Assembly: GCA_038025085.1 (NCBI GenBank)
Contig: CM076143.1
Span: 13,687,501-13,751,500, forward strand
Length of the DNA stretch: 64,000 bases
Direction: 5' to 3'
Origin: Tetragonia tetragonoides
Lineage: Eukaryota > Streptophyta > Magnoliopsida > Caryophyllales > Aizoaceae
Both the position numbers and the translations under genes were made by a program. The notes under the pieces are model-generated. The model saw nothing but the letters and a program-made list of their open reading frames with translations. It did no database searches and had not been told where the DNA came from. Shown here in pieces: positions 1 through 11,984 of this stretch (the first letter of the stretch is position 1; every line of letters starts with the position of its first letter).

Positions 1-600
1 ACAAGAAAGTCTCACAAAGTTACAAGTTTACAGCCAATAAAATCCATCTACAAATCACAACCATTAAACTAGTTTACAGAACTTCAAATCAACGAAACAT
101 AGCCGATTCTTGTGCACTTTTTGGAGTCTCAAAACTCAGATCTTCAAAACCTAAAACTCAGATCATCATAACTCAGAACTCATATCATCAGAACTCAGAT
201 CTTCAATATCATTAGGATAACCCTCCATGTACATGAAATCAAAAATCAAAAACTCTAAGAAACAAAAATAGGAACTCTAAAAGTCTAAACCCTAAAAATT
301 GTAATCAAAATAACAAAACCTTAAGCATAAATTCAGAAAATCAGAAACCCTAATTTAGTCTAATAATCAAAGTACGATTTAAAAAATAACAAAAATAAAA
401 GCATAAATGAGAAATGGTTATAAACTTACCGTTGAGAATTTGATTTTAGTAGAGAGAGTAGATCTTCAACTGAGAAATGAAAATATTGAATCAGAAAAAA
501 TAAATAAACAAAATATAGAGAAAAAAACAGAAATAAGGATAACAAATAAAAGAAGACAAATTTGATAACAAAATAATACCTGTTGAATGAATGTTGATCA
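1..600. other. AT-rich stretch, no gene seen
   Basis: AT-rich DNA with no convincing ORF. Positions 125-210 hold a short run of imperfect repeats of the motif aactcagatc/ttcaaaac. It probably belongs to a decayed transposable element, but I cannot name the family. Confidence 0.5.
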
Positions 601-830
601 GATATCGTTGATGAAGTGATTTACTGATTTAGTGATGAGTTGATGAGAGATTGTGCGATCGAGAGAGTGAGACTGAGAGAGACCGAGAGACTAGAGTGAG
701 AGAGTGAGACTGTGAGAGACCGAGAGAGGTGAGGAAGAGAGAGGATGAGAGACACTGAGAGAGGTGAGGAAGAGAGAGCATGAGAGACCGAGAGAGAGAG
801 AGTGAGGAACGGAGGAAGAGTCTGGAAGAC
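601..830. repeat. Purine-rich GAGAGAC low-complexity tract
   Basis: Imperfect repeats of gagagac, gagtgag and gaggaagag run through this tract. Every open frame across it is compositional (Ser/Leu-rich or Arg/Glu-rich) and not a gene. Confidence 0.8.
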
Positions 831-959
831 TGGAAGAGAGAGAATGATAGAAATGAGAATGACGGCAAAGCAAATGACTCAAATGAGGGTTTTAGACTTT
901 TAGGGTTTGTTTTACTCTTTTACCTTTTTTTTTTTTGTTTTGGGCTGTTAATATGTACT

Positions 960-1262
960 GATGGAGTGATGGGTTGAACGGATTTGGGCTGCTTAAATGG
1001 GCCATTTTTTTTTTTCATTCCACTTGGTAGATGGGTTGAACGGATCAGGTTCACCCGAACCCTGTTCAACTATTCAGGTTGAGCAGGTAATTTTCAGGTT
1101 GAGCAGGTTGAAATTTTCAACCTTAACCTAACCCATTTAAGTTTTCGGGTCAATCAGGTCGACCCATTTAAAGTTTCGGGTCGAAAATCCCAACCCTAAC
1201 CCGCTTTTTTCGGGTTAGATTCGGGTCGGGTTATCGGGTCGGGTCAACTTTTGCCAGGCCTA
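960..1262. repeat. GGGTCGGGTT/AACCC-rich dispersed repeat
   Basis: Short inverted and direct copies of gggtcgggtt, aaccc and gttgagcaggtt alternate, and the stretch ends in ttgccaggcctaatt. A similar GGGT-rich block lies at 16590-16750. This composition is common at ends of non-autonomous DNA transposons in plants; the family is not resolved. Confidence 0.45.
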
Positions 1263-2019
1263 ATTAAAAGTACTAACCGGTTAGTACAAATTGGCAACCG
1301 ACAAACGAGGAACTCACTTTTTCCCAATGAATGGACATAAATACCTAGTGAATGATATTATGGATTGCATTAAATGTATTAGCAAAGTCAAAAAGCACCA
1401 GTAAACGGTTTAGTGAATTTATTAGTTGTATTAAATGATTCAGTGAATGGTATGTGTACTAATTAAAAAGTAGCAAGCGTAGCTTCATTTGTTACCATTA
1501 ACTCATACAACTGTACCAGTAAATAGTTATGGGTTATAATTTGGGTTTTTTTTTTGGGTCGTCTATTTAGTGTCATGTGAAATAGGGGACGAGAAAGAGA
1601 TTGTGAAACAGGGGAAGAGAGAGAGATGGGAGTGACCGATGTTGGAGGCGGGGACTAGGCACTAGCGATGACGAAGTAGTTGGTGAATGGAGTTGGATTG
1701 CGTGGCTCGATCGTAAACCCACTAGTGTTCTCGTCGGTGGTCGGTGAACCTTCAAGACATTAAATGTGGTGTGGGTGGGGGGGGGGGTGAGGCAGGGGAG
1801 GAGAGAGAATGAGTGGGGCTCGGGTGTGATGGTTGGCATGTGGTGATACCATGTTGGCGGCGATCGGCGGCAAGATGTTGGAGGTGCGTGTAGTTTATTT
1901 GTGATGCATAGGAGTTGAGTTGTTCTGGATGAAAACAGGGGAGTGAGTTGATGATGATGATTTATTTTTTCTTTTCGTCGTTCAATTTGCATCGTTTCTA
2001 TTATGATTTTTTTCTCTGT
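1263..2019. other. No gene seen; diverged non-coding DNA
   Basis: The stretch contains poly-T and poly-G runs and a GC-richer patch at 1600-1900. A 139-codon minus-strand frame (1573-1992) is Pro/Ser/Thr/His-rich without recognisable domains. I treat it as chance coding. Confidence 0.4.
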
Positions 2020-4175
2020 TTGTTCCAGTAATTTTTGTTGGCTATTATTAAAGCAAAATGACTATTACTAAGAATTCATAGTTTTTTTTCCGCATAATAG
2101 CCGATTTAGTTGTAGCTAATAGATAAATTAATAGTCTCGTTACGCTTAAATTTAGAATCAAAAAAGAAAAAAAAAAAGAAAAAGAAAGAAGAAGCATTAA
2201 CAGCAAATTAAACGCATCATTTATGTAATAGGCTAATATTTATGGACTTATTAGTTATTTTGTGTTTGGATAATGTCTCCAGAGCTATAGAGTAATAGAA
2301 AAGTGTTGATAATCATCAATTTGATTAGCTATTTATAAGACAAATGGGCTATTACTTAAGGAATTCATTAACATTGTTTCTTTTCATAGTAGCCCGTTGC
2401 TATAGCCTAATAGAAAACAACGGTGATATTCAAATTGTTTGGTGTTTTTACAAGAGTCATACATTGACAAGTAAAACGTCACATATTATAAGAGTCACTT
2501 ATATAAATTCATGGGTCACTATGAAGTAATTTAGGGTCGCTTATAATATATTGGGTTGACTATCTTTTTAACCCTTTAAAATAGGTTATTATAAACTTGT
2601 TAGTATTTTGTCTTTAGATAATGTATCGTTAGTCATGGCATAATAGAAACTATTGATGATCATCAGTTTGGTTGGCTTTTTTTAAAACTAAATGGCTATT
2701 ACTTATAAATTAATAGTTAGTTTTTGTTCACATAATAACCCGTTTAGTTGTAATTAATATATAAACGTGTAATTATAAAGGCGATAACAAGTAATTCTGT
2801 TTTTTTCTGCGACTACAACTATAACCACTTACGTGTCTATTTTCATGCAACTATACTAATCTAGAATAACTACTAGTTCCAATACTAATAGTCGCTTCAT
2901 ATTCCAAGGCAGATTTGAGATTGTTACTATTATTGGATTGCTTTCGCCACAAATAATTCTTATAATATGAATATAAAAATTATAAAGTTTTAATTGTTTG
3001 GAAAGTACTAATTGAAATGAATCTAGCAAAAGTATAATTATGTTGTAAAACTTTACAATTTGTCATTAATTAATGGTCCAAGTTTGTTAACTTTGACCCC
3101 AAATTATATGGTTTTGATTTTTATGTCTAGATATTTAAAATGGACAATGACGTCAATGGGTGATCACACCTTTGTGAAAATCTTTTCAAAAGTGAACACA
3201 TATCACCTAGAAAAGTATACTTTAGGTTAATATAATTGCATTCGTGCACGTATAATAGATTTATAAGTGGTTATAGTTGTCGACTTGTTGTCGTAGTTAC
3301 AACAAAATACGGGTTGACTATTTCTATACCTCTAAAAAATAAGCTATTTTTATAGGATTATTAGTATTTTTTGTTTAGATAAGGTCTCGTTAGTCATTGC
3401 GTAATAGAAGGCATTGATGATCATCAATTTGGTTGTGTGTTTTTTTTTTTTAAATTTAAAAAAGGGCTATTACTTATAACATTGAAAGTTATTTTTTTGT
3501 TCACATAATAGCCCGTTTAGTTATAAATAATAGATAAACATGTGATTATAAAGATGATAACATGTAATTGTGTTGATTATTCGACAACAACTATAACCAT
3601 TTATATATTTATTATCATGTGCACGAAGACAACTACATTAACTTAGAATAGCTACAAGTACCAAAATGAGTAGCCACCTAATGCACACAGAAACCACAAG
3701 CATATTGATCACATTTTATTTCCTCTAATATTATTATTATATTTTATATGTGAGGCTCTAAATATTTTATTTATATCATTACACACTCAAAATTAAATAT
3801 TCATTCAGATTAAAAGTTAGTAAATTCACTTTGGAAGGATTGTAAGTGAGTTAAATTATTTCACCTAGATATGATCACTTATTATACTCTGAATTATAAT
3901 GCTTACGAAGTTAAGTCGTGATATCCAATGTTAGAAAACTACGGTTCCTAATCTAATAAACTTGAATCAATTGTTTTGCATAAAACTTATTGATCGACTA
4001 GTATATATAATACTTGAGATTAGTTACTTTACTAAAGAGAGATTATAAAATACGGCTTAACAAGTAATTATGTTGATTCTATGACTACAAGTCTACAACT
4101 ATAACCACTTACTTATCTATTATCATGTGAACGAAGGTAACTAAATTAACCTAAAATAACTACAAATACCTATGT
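2020..4175 (+). repeat. Diverged direct repeats, roughly 0.5-0.77 kb apart
   Basis: The same order of phrases recurs: gtctcgttagtca..gtaatagaa, gatgatcatca..ttggttg, ggctattacttat, cacataatagcccgtttag, gataaca.gtaatt, acaactataaccactta. The gtctcgttagtca phrase or its relatives occur near 2270, 2622 and 3385. The gataaca/taacaagtaatt phrase occurs near 2784, 3557 and 4057. A further fragment of the family lies at 6190-6245. It looks like a decayed non-coding repeat family; I see no coding sequence in it. Confidence 0.55.
2455..2541 (+). repeat. Isolated monomer of the 5.2-6.2 kb tandem repeat
   Basis: The sequence runs catacattgacaagtaaaacg, then tcacatattataagagtcac, then ttatataaattcatgggtca. 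This is the same order as the monomers at 5222-6175. It shows that the monomer exists outside the array, inside the older direct-repeat region. Confidence 0.6.
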
Positions 4176-4309
4176 TAGTACTTGCCTAGTATACGGGGCA
4201 TAAAGCAAACACGAATCACATGCATATATATTTCGTTTAATTTTCTCTACTATTATTATTTTATTTTATATGTCAAACTCAATATATTTGATATCATTAC
4301 ACACTCAAA

Positions 4310-5100
4310 ATTATATATTCATCTAAACTTAAACTGAAACTGAAACTGAAACCGAAACCTCCATGTCACCATGTTTATCAAAAAATTGAAAATTTACACT
4401 GGTTAAGAAACAAATCGTCCAATTCGGTGAGCAAGAATATTAGTGGGTCTTTGTTCTGTAAAGTGTGTATCTCTCTTCTCTAGTAGTAGTAACTAATAAT
4501 TTGTACATAAATTTCAGATGTGAGAAATTAGCCACCAGATCAGAACAATTTGCACTAGAATTTTACTACTACTAGAAATTTGTGTTTTTTTGATGGATTA
4601 ATACTAGAAGCAAGAAAAGGTTGCTTCTCCTACTGCTTATGCGTTTACACCGCTAGGTTGGTTAGGAGAAAGGTGAAGGTGTATTGCTGATGACGTTGCC
4701 GGAGTTTGCCGGCGAAGGCTACTGTCCTATTTTGTGAAGATCTGATATTGGTGCTTCTATGGCTATTTGGGGAAGTAGAGATGAGAGAAAAGGTTCAAGT
4801 TGTTCAGGAGAGAGAAAATCAACTTGTAATCTCATCCATCCAAATTAGATGTTCCCACGTGTCAACAATCTAAGGTATATACTGGGGGAAGTACTGGAGA
4901 GAAGGCCACTGGAGATGATCCAGATCCCCTATAAAAATATTTGACATTAGTACTGTCATCCCCTAGAAAATCAACTTGAACCTTTTCTCTCTTTCTCTCT
5001 CCTCCCCAAACTCTCCAAACCTTAAACACACACTCTATTTACAAAGGGAACAAAAGAGAATGAACCTTTACGGTACCGCAGAGGATCCAGACTCTGCTAT
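4310..5100. other. Gene-free stretch with a 20-bp perfect inverted repeat
   Basis: No supported ORF. Positions 4783-4802 and 4972-4991 are exact reverse complements (gagagaaaaggttcaagttg and its complement), about 170 bp apart. They could be arms of a small fold-back element. A short run of aaactg at 4330-4355 is a minor microsatellite. Confidence 0.5.
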
Positions 5101-5221
5101 TATAGGTCATTATAGTTGCCTTTTTGTAACATGATAATAGATATGTTAGGGATAAAATTTGCGATACATTAAATATATATAGCTACTATCACATTCACGG
5201 CTACAAAGATTTGGAATAATG

Positions 5222-6175
5222 GTTATTTGGAAAAAGAAAAAAAAAGAACGAATCGTTTATCTAATAGTATCTCAATCATTAACAAGTAAAACGTCATATA
5301 TTACAAGAATAACTTATATGAGCTCAAGGGTAACTAATTCACTATGCAGTGAATTAAGGTCACTTTTTTTTTTTTTTGGACAGCTTTAAGGTCACTTTTA
5401 AGTTACTTGAAAAAAGAAAAAAAAAAAAAAAACGAATGGATCATATATCTAATAGATGTCATACATTACAAGCAAGTAAAACATCATATATTACAATAAT
5501 CACTTATATGAATTCAAGAGTCACTATGCAGTGAATTAGGGCCACTTTTACGTTATTTGGAAAAAGAAAAAAAATAAACGGATCGTATATCTAATAGTAC
5601 GTCATATATTAACAAATAAAACATCAAATATTACAAGAGTCACTTTTATGAATTCAAGAGTAACTATACAGTGAATTAGGGCCACTTCTAAATTACTTGG
5701 AAAAAAAAAACGAATCATATATCTATTAGTACGTCATACATTTACAAGTTAAATGTCATATATTACAAGAGTCACTTTTTTTTTTTTTTTTTGTAAGGTA
5801 AGGGAGGCCCGCTCCCAGGCTGGTCCATCTCGGGTTTAAGGTCCAGGAGCTTAGTGAGCCGGCATTTGGGGGAAAGGGGGAATAAGGGGAAGGGATCCCA
5901 AATGCCCCTAGTGGGATTTGAACCTTGGTGGTGGGTAAGGAAACCAAAGTTCAAACCACTAGACCAACCTATGTTGGATACAAGAGTCACTTATATGAAT
6001 TCAAGAGTCACTATACACTGGAAAAAAAAAAAAAAAAATGAACGGAACGTACATCTAATAGTGCGTCATACATTAACAAGTAAAAAGTCAAATATTACAA
6101 GAGTCACTTATATGAATTCAAGGGTCACTATGCAGTGAATTAGGATCACTTCTAAGTTACTTGGAAAAAGCACAA
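5222..6175 (+). repeat. Tandem repeat of ~145-160-bp monomers, about 5 copies
   Basis: Each monomer runs: ttacttggaaaaag plus an A-run, acga..atc.tatatctaatagt, cgtcatacattaacaagtaa, aacatcatattacaagagtcac, ttatatgaattcaagagtca, ctatgcagtgaattaggg.cac. Monomers differ by substitutions and A-run length. The fourth copy is split by a SINE at 5778-5978. Confidence 0.8.
5778..5978 (-). mobile_element. tRNA-derived SINE inserted in the tandem repeat
   Basis: On the minus strand the element opens with an A-box-like ttggtctagtggtttgaac, followed by a B-box-like ggttcaaatcc about 40 nt later, which is the internal RNA polymerase III promoter layout of tRNA-derived SINEs. It ends in an A-tail, seen as the plus-strand T-run at 5778-5792. 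It is bounded by a perfect 14-bp target-site duplication, tacaagagtcactt, at 5764-5777 and 5979-5992. The duplicated site is part of the tandem monomer, so the array predates the insertion. Confidence 0.9.
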
Positions 6176-6342
6176 AAAAATAAAAATAATGTTTGTTTAT
6201 ATAATAGCCCATCTACTTGTAGGTAATAGACAATTATTCATAATAGTGGAGCATCACCTACATCCACCAATTTATTTTTTCTGTTTCATCCATCCATCCA
6301 TCACCCATGAAGCACTCCACCTGCATCCTACCCATCCATCCA
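6176..6342. repeat. Short repeats beside the broken gypsy end
   Basis: A 15-bp direct repeat, attattcataatagt, occurs near 6232 and 6342. Between the copies are runs of catccatccatcc. This marks where the gypsy element below was broken. Confidence 0.5.
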
Positions 6343-7245
6343 TTATTCATAATAGTCTCTTATTTCAGTGAACAAATCAGGGGATATTGCTTGTAAAGCC
6401 ATACATGGAACCTCTGCTCCCTGTAGCCTTGAAAGTGCATCAGCTGCTACATTTTCTTTTCCCTTCTTATATTGTATTTCATAATCAAATGCCATGGGTT
6501 TTGCTAGCCAAGTTTGTTGTAAAGGGGTTGTGAGCTGCTGATGTAGCAAGAACTTGAGGCTCTTCTGATCAGTCCTTATAATAAAGTGCCTCCCAATGAG
6601 ATATTGTTCCCATTTTTTTACTGCAAAGATAATTGCTAGTAATTCCTTCTCGTAAGCTGACATGGTTTGCTGTTTTGCACTCAGGGTTTTGCTAATAAAA
6701 GCAAGTGGGTGGTGATCTTGCATAAGAACTGCCCCTAATCCAGTACCTGAAGCATCAGCTTTAATTACAAACACCTTCTCAAAATCTGGAAATGAGAGAA
6801 CTGGAGCTGACAGCAGAGCATGCTTGAGTTGTTCAAAGGCAAGAGTAGCTCCATCACTCCATATAAACCCATCTTTCTTGGTCATCTCTGTGAGTGGTCT
6901 GGCAATGGTACCAAAATTCTTCACAAACCTTCTATAATACCCTACTAATCCCAAGAATCCCTTTAGTTGCTTCAAAGTAGCTGGCCTGGCCCAATTTGCT
7001 ACTGCTTGTAACTTGCTGGAGTCAGTAGCAATGCCTCCCTTGGACAGTATATGTCCTAAGTACTCCACTCGTGCTACAGCAAAAGCACATTTACTCCTTT
7101 TGAGGTACAAAGTTGCTTGCCTTAACAGCAAGAAAACCTGCCTAAGATGCTCTATATGCTGCTGCAAATCCAAGCTATATATCAATATTTCATCGAAAAA
7201 TACCAATACAAACTGGCTCAGGAAGGGTCTGAAAATCTCATTCAT
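6343..7245 (-). pseudogene. Gypsy RT C-terminal half plus RNase H, broken
   Basis: This 300-codon frame continues the reverse transcriptase from the upstream pol frame after a frameshift near 7250-7300. The active-site box reads FFDE instead of the usual (Y/F)xDD, so the second catalytic aspartate is replaced. RNase H follows with DASGTGLGAVL, the conserved YEKELLAI segment and TDQKSL, then ADALSR at the end of the domain. The frame stops at the truncation point and no integrase zinc motif or DDE core follows. The element cannot be autonomous. Confidence 0.85.
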
Positions 7246-7298
7246 TAAATGCTGAAAAGATGATGGGGCATTAGTTAACCAAAAGGCATAACCAGGAA

Positions 7299-8756
7299 CT
7301 AATAATGGCCAGCATGAGTCTTAAATGTAGTCTTGTAGATGTCATCTCTGTGCATTTTAAGCTGGTGATAACCAGACCTTAGGTCAAGCTTAGTGTAGAC
7401 TGCTGCCTTGCCTAGTTCATCCATTAAGTCCTCCACAACAGGGATAGGAAACTTATTTTTGACAGTTTGTTTATTCGAATCTCTATAATCCACACACAAT
7501 CTCCAACTACCATCCTTTTTTCCCACAAGAACTACAGAAGCTGAGTAGGGACTGCTACTAGCTTGAATAACACCTTTTTCCACCATTTCCTGAACCAATT
7601 TTTCTATAACATTTTTCTGAAAAGCAGGATACCTGTATGGCCGCTTGTTAACTGGTTGAGAACCCTCAAAGAGAGGTATCTGGTGATCATAACCAGACCT
7701 AATAGGTGAAAGTTCCTTAGGTTCCTCAAAGAGATCAGCAAATTCTTCTAGCAAAGCCACAATTTCAGGTGGGAAAGCTTCTTCTGAAGGCATCTGTAGT
7801 GCAAAAGAGCTAACTATCTCAGGCTCAGGCTCCAAGAGATGTAAGAGGGCTAGCTGAGGCCCTTGATTAAGGGTTTTACTGAGGTGCTTGCCCCTCATAG
7901 CCTTAACTGAAGGTGCTGTTGATCCCCTCAAAACATGTTCCTGACCTTCATAAAAGAATTCCATATATAGCTCCCTGAAATCACAAATGATTTTACCAAG
8001 GGTCTGCAACCATTGGATACCCAAAACCATGTCACAACCTCCCAATGGAAGCACCTTGAAATCAGCAATAAAAGTAGTATTCTGAAGCTTCCACTTAAGA
8101 CCCTTGCATTCAGCTTTGGTGATTAGCTGACTACCATCAGCAACTGACACACACAAAGGCTTAGTAGGTTCTAATTTGAACCCCAACCTGGTTGCCAATT
8201 GCTCATCCACAAAGTTGTGGGTACTGCCACTATCTATAAGGATATAGATAGGTTTCTTTTGATAGGACCCTCTGACCCTAAGGGTTTGGAAATTTGATGA
8301 ACCTGCAATGGCATGTACTGAAATTTGAGGAGTATCTATTTCTTCTTGGGCATTGCCCTCACCTTCACTCTCCTCAGTCAACTCATTTCCCCCTTCATCC
8401 ACATCAACATCCATTATAAATAGCTGAGCTCTCTTGTGTTTAAGATGGTGGCCTGGGGTATATGGTTCATCACAAATAAAGCATAGGCCTTTGGATTTCT
8501 TTTCTTCAATTTCTGCTGAAGTAAGTCTTCTAGGGGTTTTATCCAGTAAGGGTTTGGAAGGAAAATTTCTAGGTGTAGGTGGTTGGGAAAAGGCTTTTTT
8601 AGTGGTGCTAAAGGATTTATTGAGGTTGAATTTCAAGGGAGAAAATGGTTGAGTGGATGGCTGTTTTGTGGTGTTTTTGTTAGTAAAAGAAAATTTTTGT
8701 GGTGAGTTGTGGCTGGCTGTAGAAGCTTCATGGAGCTCGGCTAAATTTGCAGCATG
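7299..8756 (-). pseudogene. Gypsy gag C-terminus, protease and RT N-terminal half
   Basis: This continues the gag frame below it in the same register, separated only by a TAA at 8757-8759. The nucleocapsid-like segment CFICDEPYTPGHH resembles the plant gypsy zinc knuckle but lacks its final cysteine. The aspartic protease is marked by LIDSGSTHNF. The RT fingers and palm follow (KKDGSWRLCVDYRDSNK, then FPIPVVEDLMDEL, then KLDLRSGYHQLKM). A TAG at 7299-7301 stops the frame just before the RT active site, and a frameshift follows. No host gene is involved. Confidence 0.88.
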
Positions 8757-9524
8757 TTATAAGGATTTGGGGACAAACATCCTAACATGTAGCTGGGTGG
8801 CAGGGCTCAATCCAGATAGAAATATACTCAGTGTGTGCTCAACAGGCCGGGTAAGTCTAGTTAATATAGCTTCAAAATCATCCAAATATGCTTGCACAGA
8901 TCCTTTTTGCTCTAACCCAACTAGCTCAGATAATGGATCATCATACATATCACCAAATCTAATAGATATCTCAGCAACATACTCAGGCCAACTAGGAAAG
9001 TTCTCATACCTTGCTTTCATATAAGAATGGTGCCACTGCAATGCTCTTCCTTCCAGGTGGATAGAAGCCAATCTCACCTTGGTTTCTGGTGGAGTACCAT
9101 CAAGAGAAAAAAATTGCTCGCTCTTGTAGAGCCACTCCTTAGGCATGGTGCCATTGAACTTAGGGAATTCGATTTTGGACAATCGAGTTAGTAATCCAGA
9201 GGGTTTGTCAGCGTGACCAGGTACATGATTACCTCCTGAGGGAGGTGGTGGTGGTGGATTTTCCAGAATTCCCCCAAATGGAGGTGGTGGTGGAGGGGGG
9301 TTTTGATTTCCTGAGTCACTGGAGCTAGCTCTCTCCTGCTTGAGAGCTTCCAGAATCACCTGCTTGAAGCTATCCGCTATTGATTCAAGCTTAGATTCAA
9401 ACATTGCTGACTGTGCCTTAAGCTTTGCAGTCATCTGGGTATTTGAATCATGTAATTGTTTGGCTAGAGCATCCTCCATTTCTTGGACAGAAAGCTGATG
9501 ACGTGTAGTGGATCCTCCGACCAT
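8757..9524 (-). pseudogene. Gypsy gag N-terminal part
   Basis: I choose the ATG at 9522-9524 because a more upstream ATG (9570-9572) would overlap the primer-binding site. The N-terminal part is coiled-coil-like (MEDALAKQLHD onward), then comes a Pro/Gly-rich linker, then a retrotransposon gag domain with WLYKSEQFF, ALQWHHSY and VQAYLDDFEAI. The TAA at 8757-8759 interrupts what was a continuous gag-pol frame. Gag would form the virus-like particle. Confidence 0.85.
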
Positions 9525-9558
9525 TTTCACCAGAATAATCACAGGTCGAAAGCTCGAA

Positions 9559-9571
9559 GGCCCTGATACCA
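9559..9571 (-). other. Primer-binding site of the gypsy element
   Basis: The minus strand reads tggtatcagggcc two bases inside the LTR end (..cgcatca). This matches the common plant LTR-element site complementary to the 3' end of initiator Met tRNA with little change. Confidence 0.75.
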
Positions 9572-9572
9572 A

Positions 9573-9934
9573 TGATGCGGCTTAACCAGGAAATGCAAAG
9601 ATTTCGAGGTTAGCAAATGATCAGCTAGCAGAGTGATCAGAAAAGAGAAGGATCACTGAGCAAAAGCTGATAATTATGAAATATAGAGAGAATTTAGTGA
9701 GAGTAGAGAAAGTGAGGAATATTGTGTTCAGCTCTGAATGATTTCCTCATCATTACAATCTAGCTATTTATGCTAAAAGATGATAATAGAATGAAATGAC
9801 TAGATGCAGCTGATCTGGCTAACAACCTTGCAGAATAGGACAAAAAGGAATCTCCAACTAATGACTCAACAAAAAGGGAAATAACAACTTAGTGAAATAG
9901 CCGTTGGCTCTAGAGTGTACCACACGTGCTAACA
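9573..9934 (-). repeat. 5' LTR of the gypsy element
   Basis: On the minus strand it begins tgttagcacgtgtgg and ends ccgcatca, giving TG..CA ends and a length near 362 bp. The inner end is fixed by the primer-binding site. The outer end is inferred from the terminal TG, since no second LTR is available for comparison. Confidence 0.6.
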
Positions 9935-10172
9935 AATTACTCCTAGCAATTGAAAAGGGACAACTAAGCTTCCATTCTGTACCTCTTTTCTGATTCCGAA
10001 TTGTTCTTTCATCTTTGTCTCAATTTTGATAAAATCAAAAGAAACCAAACTAAAGAGAAAAATGGAAGCTTCTGGTAGATAAAATGAATTGGCTGGACAA
10101 TGATCAAAGGGATACTTGGGAGGTGAGAGAGCGAAGAAGAGCAAGAATCTGCTTTATTGAGGGCTGCTTCGG
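9935..10172. other. Non-coding flank, nothing recognised
   Basis: No recognisable feature. Two minus-strand frames that run into the (TA)n tract are compositional. Confidence 0.4.
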
Positions 10173-10188
10173 TGAGATGGTGAGGGTT

Positions 10189-10194
<6 letters not shown>

Positions 10195-10226
<32 letters not shown>
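10195..10226. repeat. (TA)n microsatellite, short copy
   Basis: About 16 TA units in unit A of the tandem duplication, directly outside the left end of the fold-back element. Confidence 0.9.
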
Positions 10227-10229
<3 letters not shown>

Positions 10230-10702
10230 GGGATCTGGTGAGATGGTGAGGAGTCATCCTGGCCATTCAATTGTGCTAATCCAACGATAAAAATAATCCC
10301 GTTTCATTAATGGCACAATTGTAAATTCACGAATTTTAAGTCAGTCAATGGTTGGGTCAAGCGTTTCTCTCTCATCCCTCTCTCATTGTTGCGCTTCTAT
10401 CTCGTCAATGTCGTTGCTTCATGCCTTTCTTCAGATTCAATCACATTGAAACCCCCTCTCTTTCTCCCTCTATCTCTCTCCTTCCTTTGAACTGGTTCTG
10501 AGGGTTCAGTCTATAAATTTGAGCAGTGAATAAAATTGTGATGAATCTCAGCCGATTGTTGCGTGAATTTCAGATTTCGCATTTTATTTGCAGGTATTGG
10601 GATCGAATTTATTCTCTCTTAGGATTTCAATTGTACTTGGCCTTGATTCTAAAAGATTTATGTGGTTTGATTTCAAACAGAAAACATGAGATGGTGAGGG
10701 TT

Positions 10703-10807
<105 letters not shown>

Positions 10808-11569
10808 TAGGGATCTGGTGAGATGGTGAGGAGTTATCCTGGCCATTCAATTGCGCTAATCCAACGATAAAAATAATCCCGTTTCATTAATGGCACAATT
10901 GTAAATTCACGAATTTTAAGTCAGTCAATGGTTGGGTCAAGCGTTTCTCTCTCATCCCTCTCTCATTGTTGCGCTTCTATCTCGTCAATGTCGTTGCTTC
11001 ATGCCTTTCTTCAGATTCAATCACATTGAAACCCCCCCTCTCTTTCTCCCTCTATCTCTCTCCTTCCTTTGAACTGGTTCTGAGGGTTCAGTCTATAAAT
11101 TTGAGCAGTGAATAAAATTGTGATGAATCTCAGCCGATTGTTGCGTGAATTTCAGATTTCGCATTTTATTTGCAGGTATTGGGATCGAATTTATTCTCTC
11201 TTAGGATTTCAATTGTACTTGGCCTTGATTCTAAAAGATTTATGTGGTTTGATTTCAAACAGAAAACATGTCAAACCAAATCTACAAACCTTGTGGGAAG
11301 ACTTGTGGATGATTGAGATCCCTCTTTTAGGGATTTGTATAGAGGATTCGTGAATTTTATTATGGATATTGGAGTGATGACGTGGTGATAAATCTTCAGA
11401 GCAATTGTTAATCAGGTACACGCCTCCTTTTTCTCACCATTGATTCCAAGCTTCATCTATCATGTCATCTATTTGTCTGTCATTTTTATTTCTTTCATTG
11501 TTGAAAAGATTTGTTCTGATTTCAACATTTAGCTCCTATTTTCCTCCCCATCCCTATTGTTGATTGGAT

Positions 11570-11830
11570 TTGGATATTGCTATAACTAGCCAAAAATAAG
11601 GGTCACTTTTTATTATGAAATGGAAAACTTCATAGAATGGAGGGGTCACTTGGCATCATTTGCTGGTAGTCTGGTGGCGCAGCAGCAGAACATTTGGCAG
11701 CAACATAAACAAGTAGCTGACATAGGAAAAGAGCCTGTGAATTTGATTATAGATCGTCAATAATTTAGGGTCACTTGTATGAGTATTTAGGGTCACTTGT
11801 ATAAGTATTAACGGTCACTTTCAAACAGAA
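11570..11830 (+). repeat. Left inverted-repeat arm of the fold-back element
   Basis: Contains agccaaaaataagggtcact, a cttcatagaatg segment, a gctggtagtctggtgg segment and agggtcacttgtatgagtat. The reverse complement of 14090-14705 shows the same phrases in the same order, with extra sequence inserted in the right arm. Confidence 0.8.
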
Positions 11831-11984
11831 TTTAAGATACATTTTAAAGTAGACCTTTGTTTTTCATGTATATTATAATTGAACCCCTTCTGCAAGGGAT
11901 AATGAAATGAATACTAATGCAAGATACACCCACCTTGTTGCTCAGCAAATATCAATGTAGGTATTGATCAAGTGTACTCAACAA

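Larger units (their letters stand above)
6343..9934 (-). mobile_element. Truncated Ty3/gypsy LTR retrotransposon (integrase and 3' LTR missing)
   Basis: Read on the minus strand, the order is LTR (9573-9934), primer-binding site (9559-9571), gag, protease, reverse transcriptase and RNase H, stopping at about 6343. Domain order PR-RT-RH is shared by Ty3/gypsy, and the RT and RNase H motifs are gypsy-like. Integrase, any chromodomain and the second LTR are absent, so the lineage cannot be fixed; a chromovirus is my guess. The breakpoint lies beside catcc microsatellite sequence and a 15-bp direct repeat, which suggests a deletion. Confidence 0.88.

Noticed and set aside
629..977. Ser/Leu-rich and Arg/Glu-rich ORFs
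   Set aside because: They arise from the GAGAGAC repeat.
1573..1992. 139-codon minus-strand ORF
   Set aside because: Low-complexity Pro/Ser/His composition, no domain, lies in repeat DNA.
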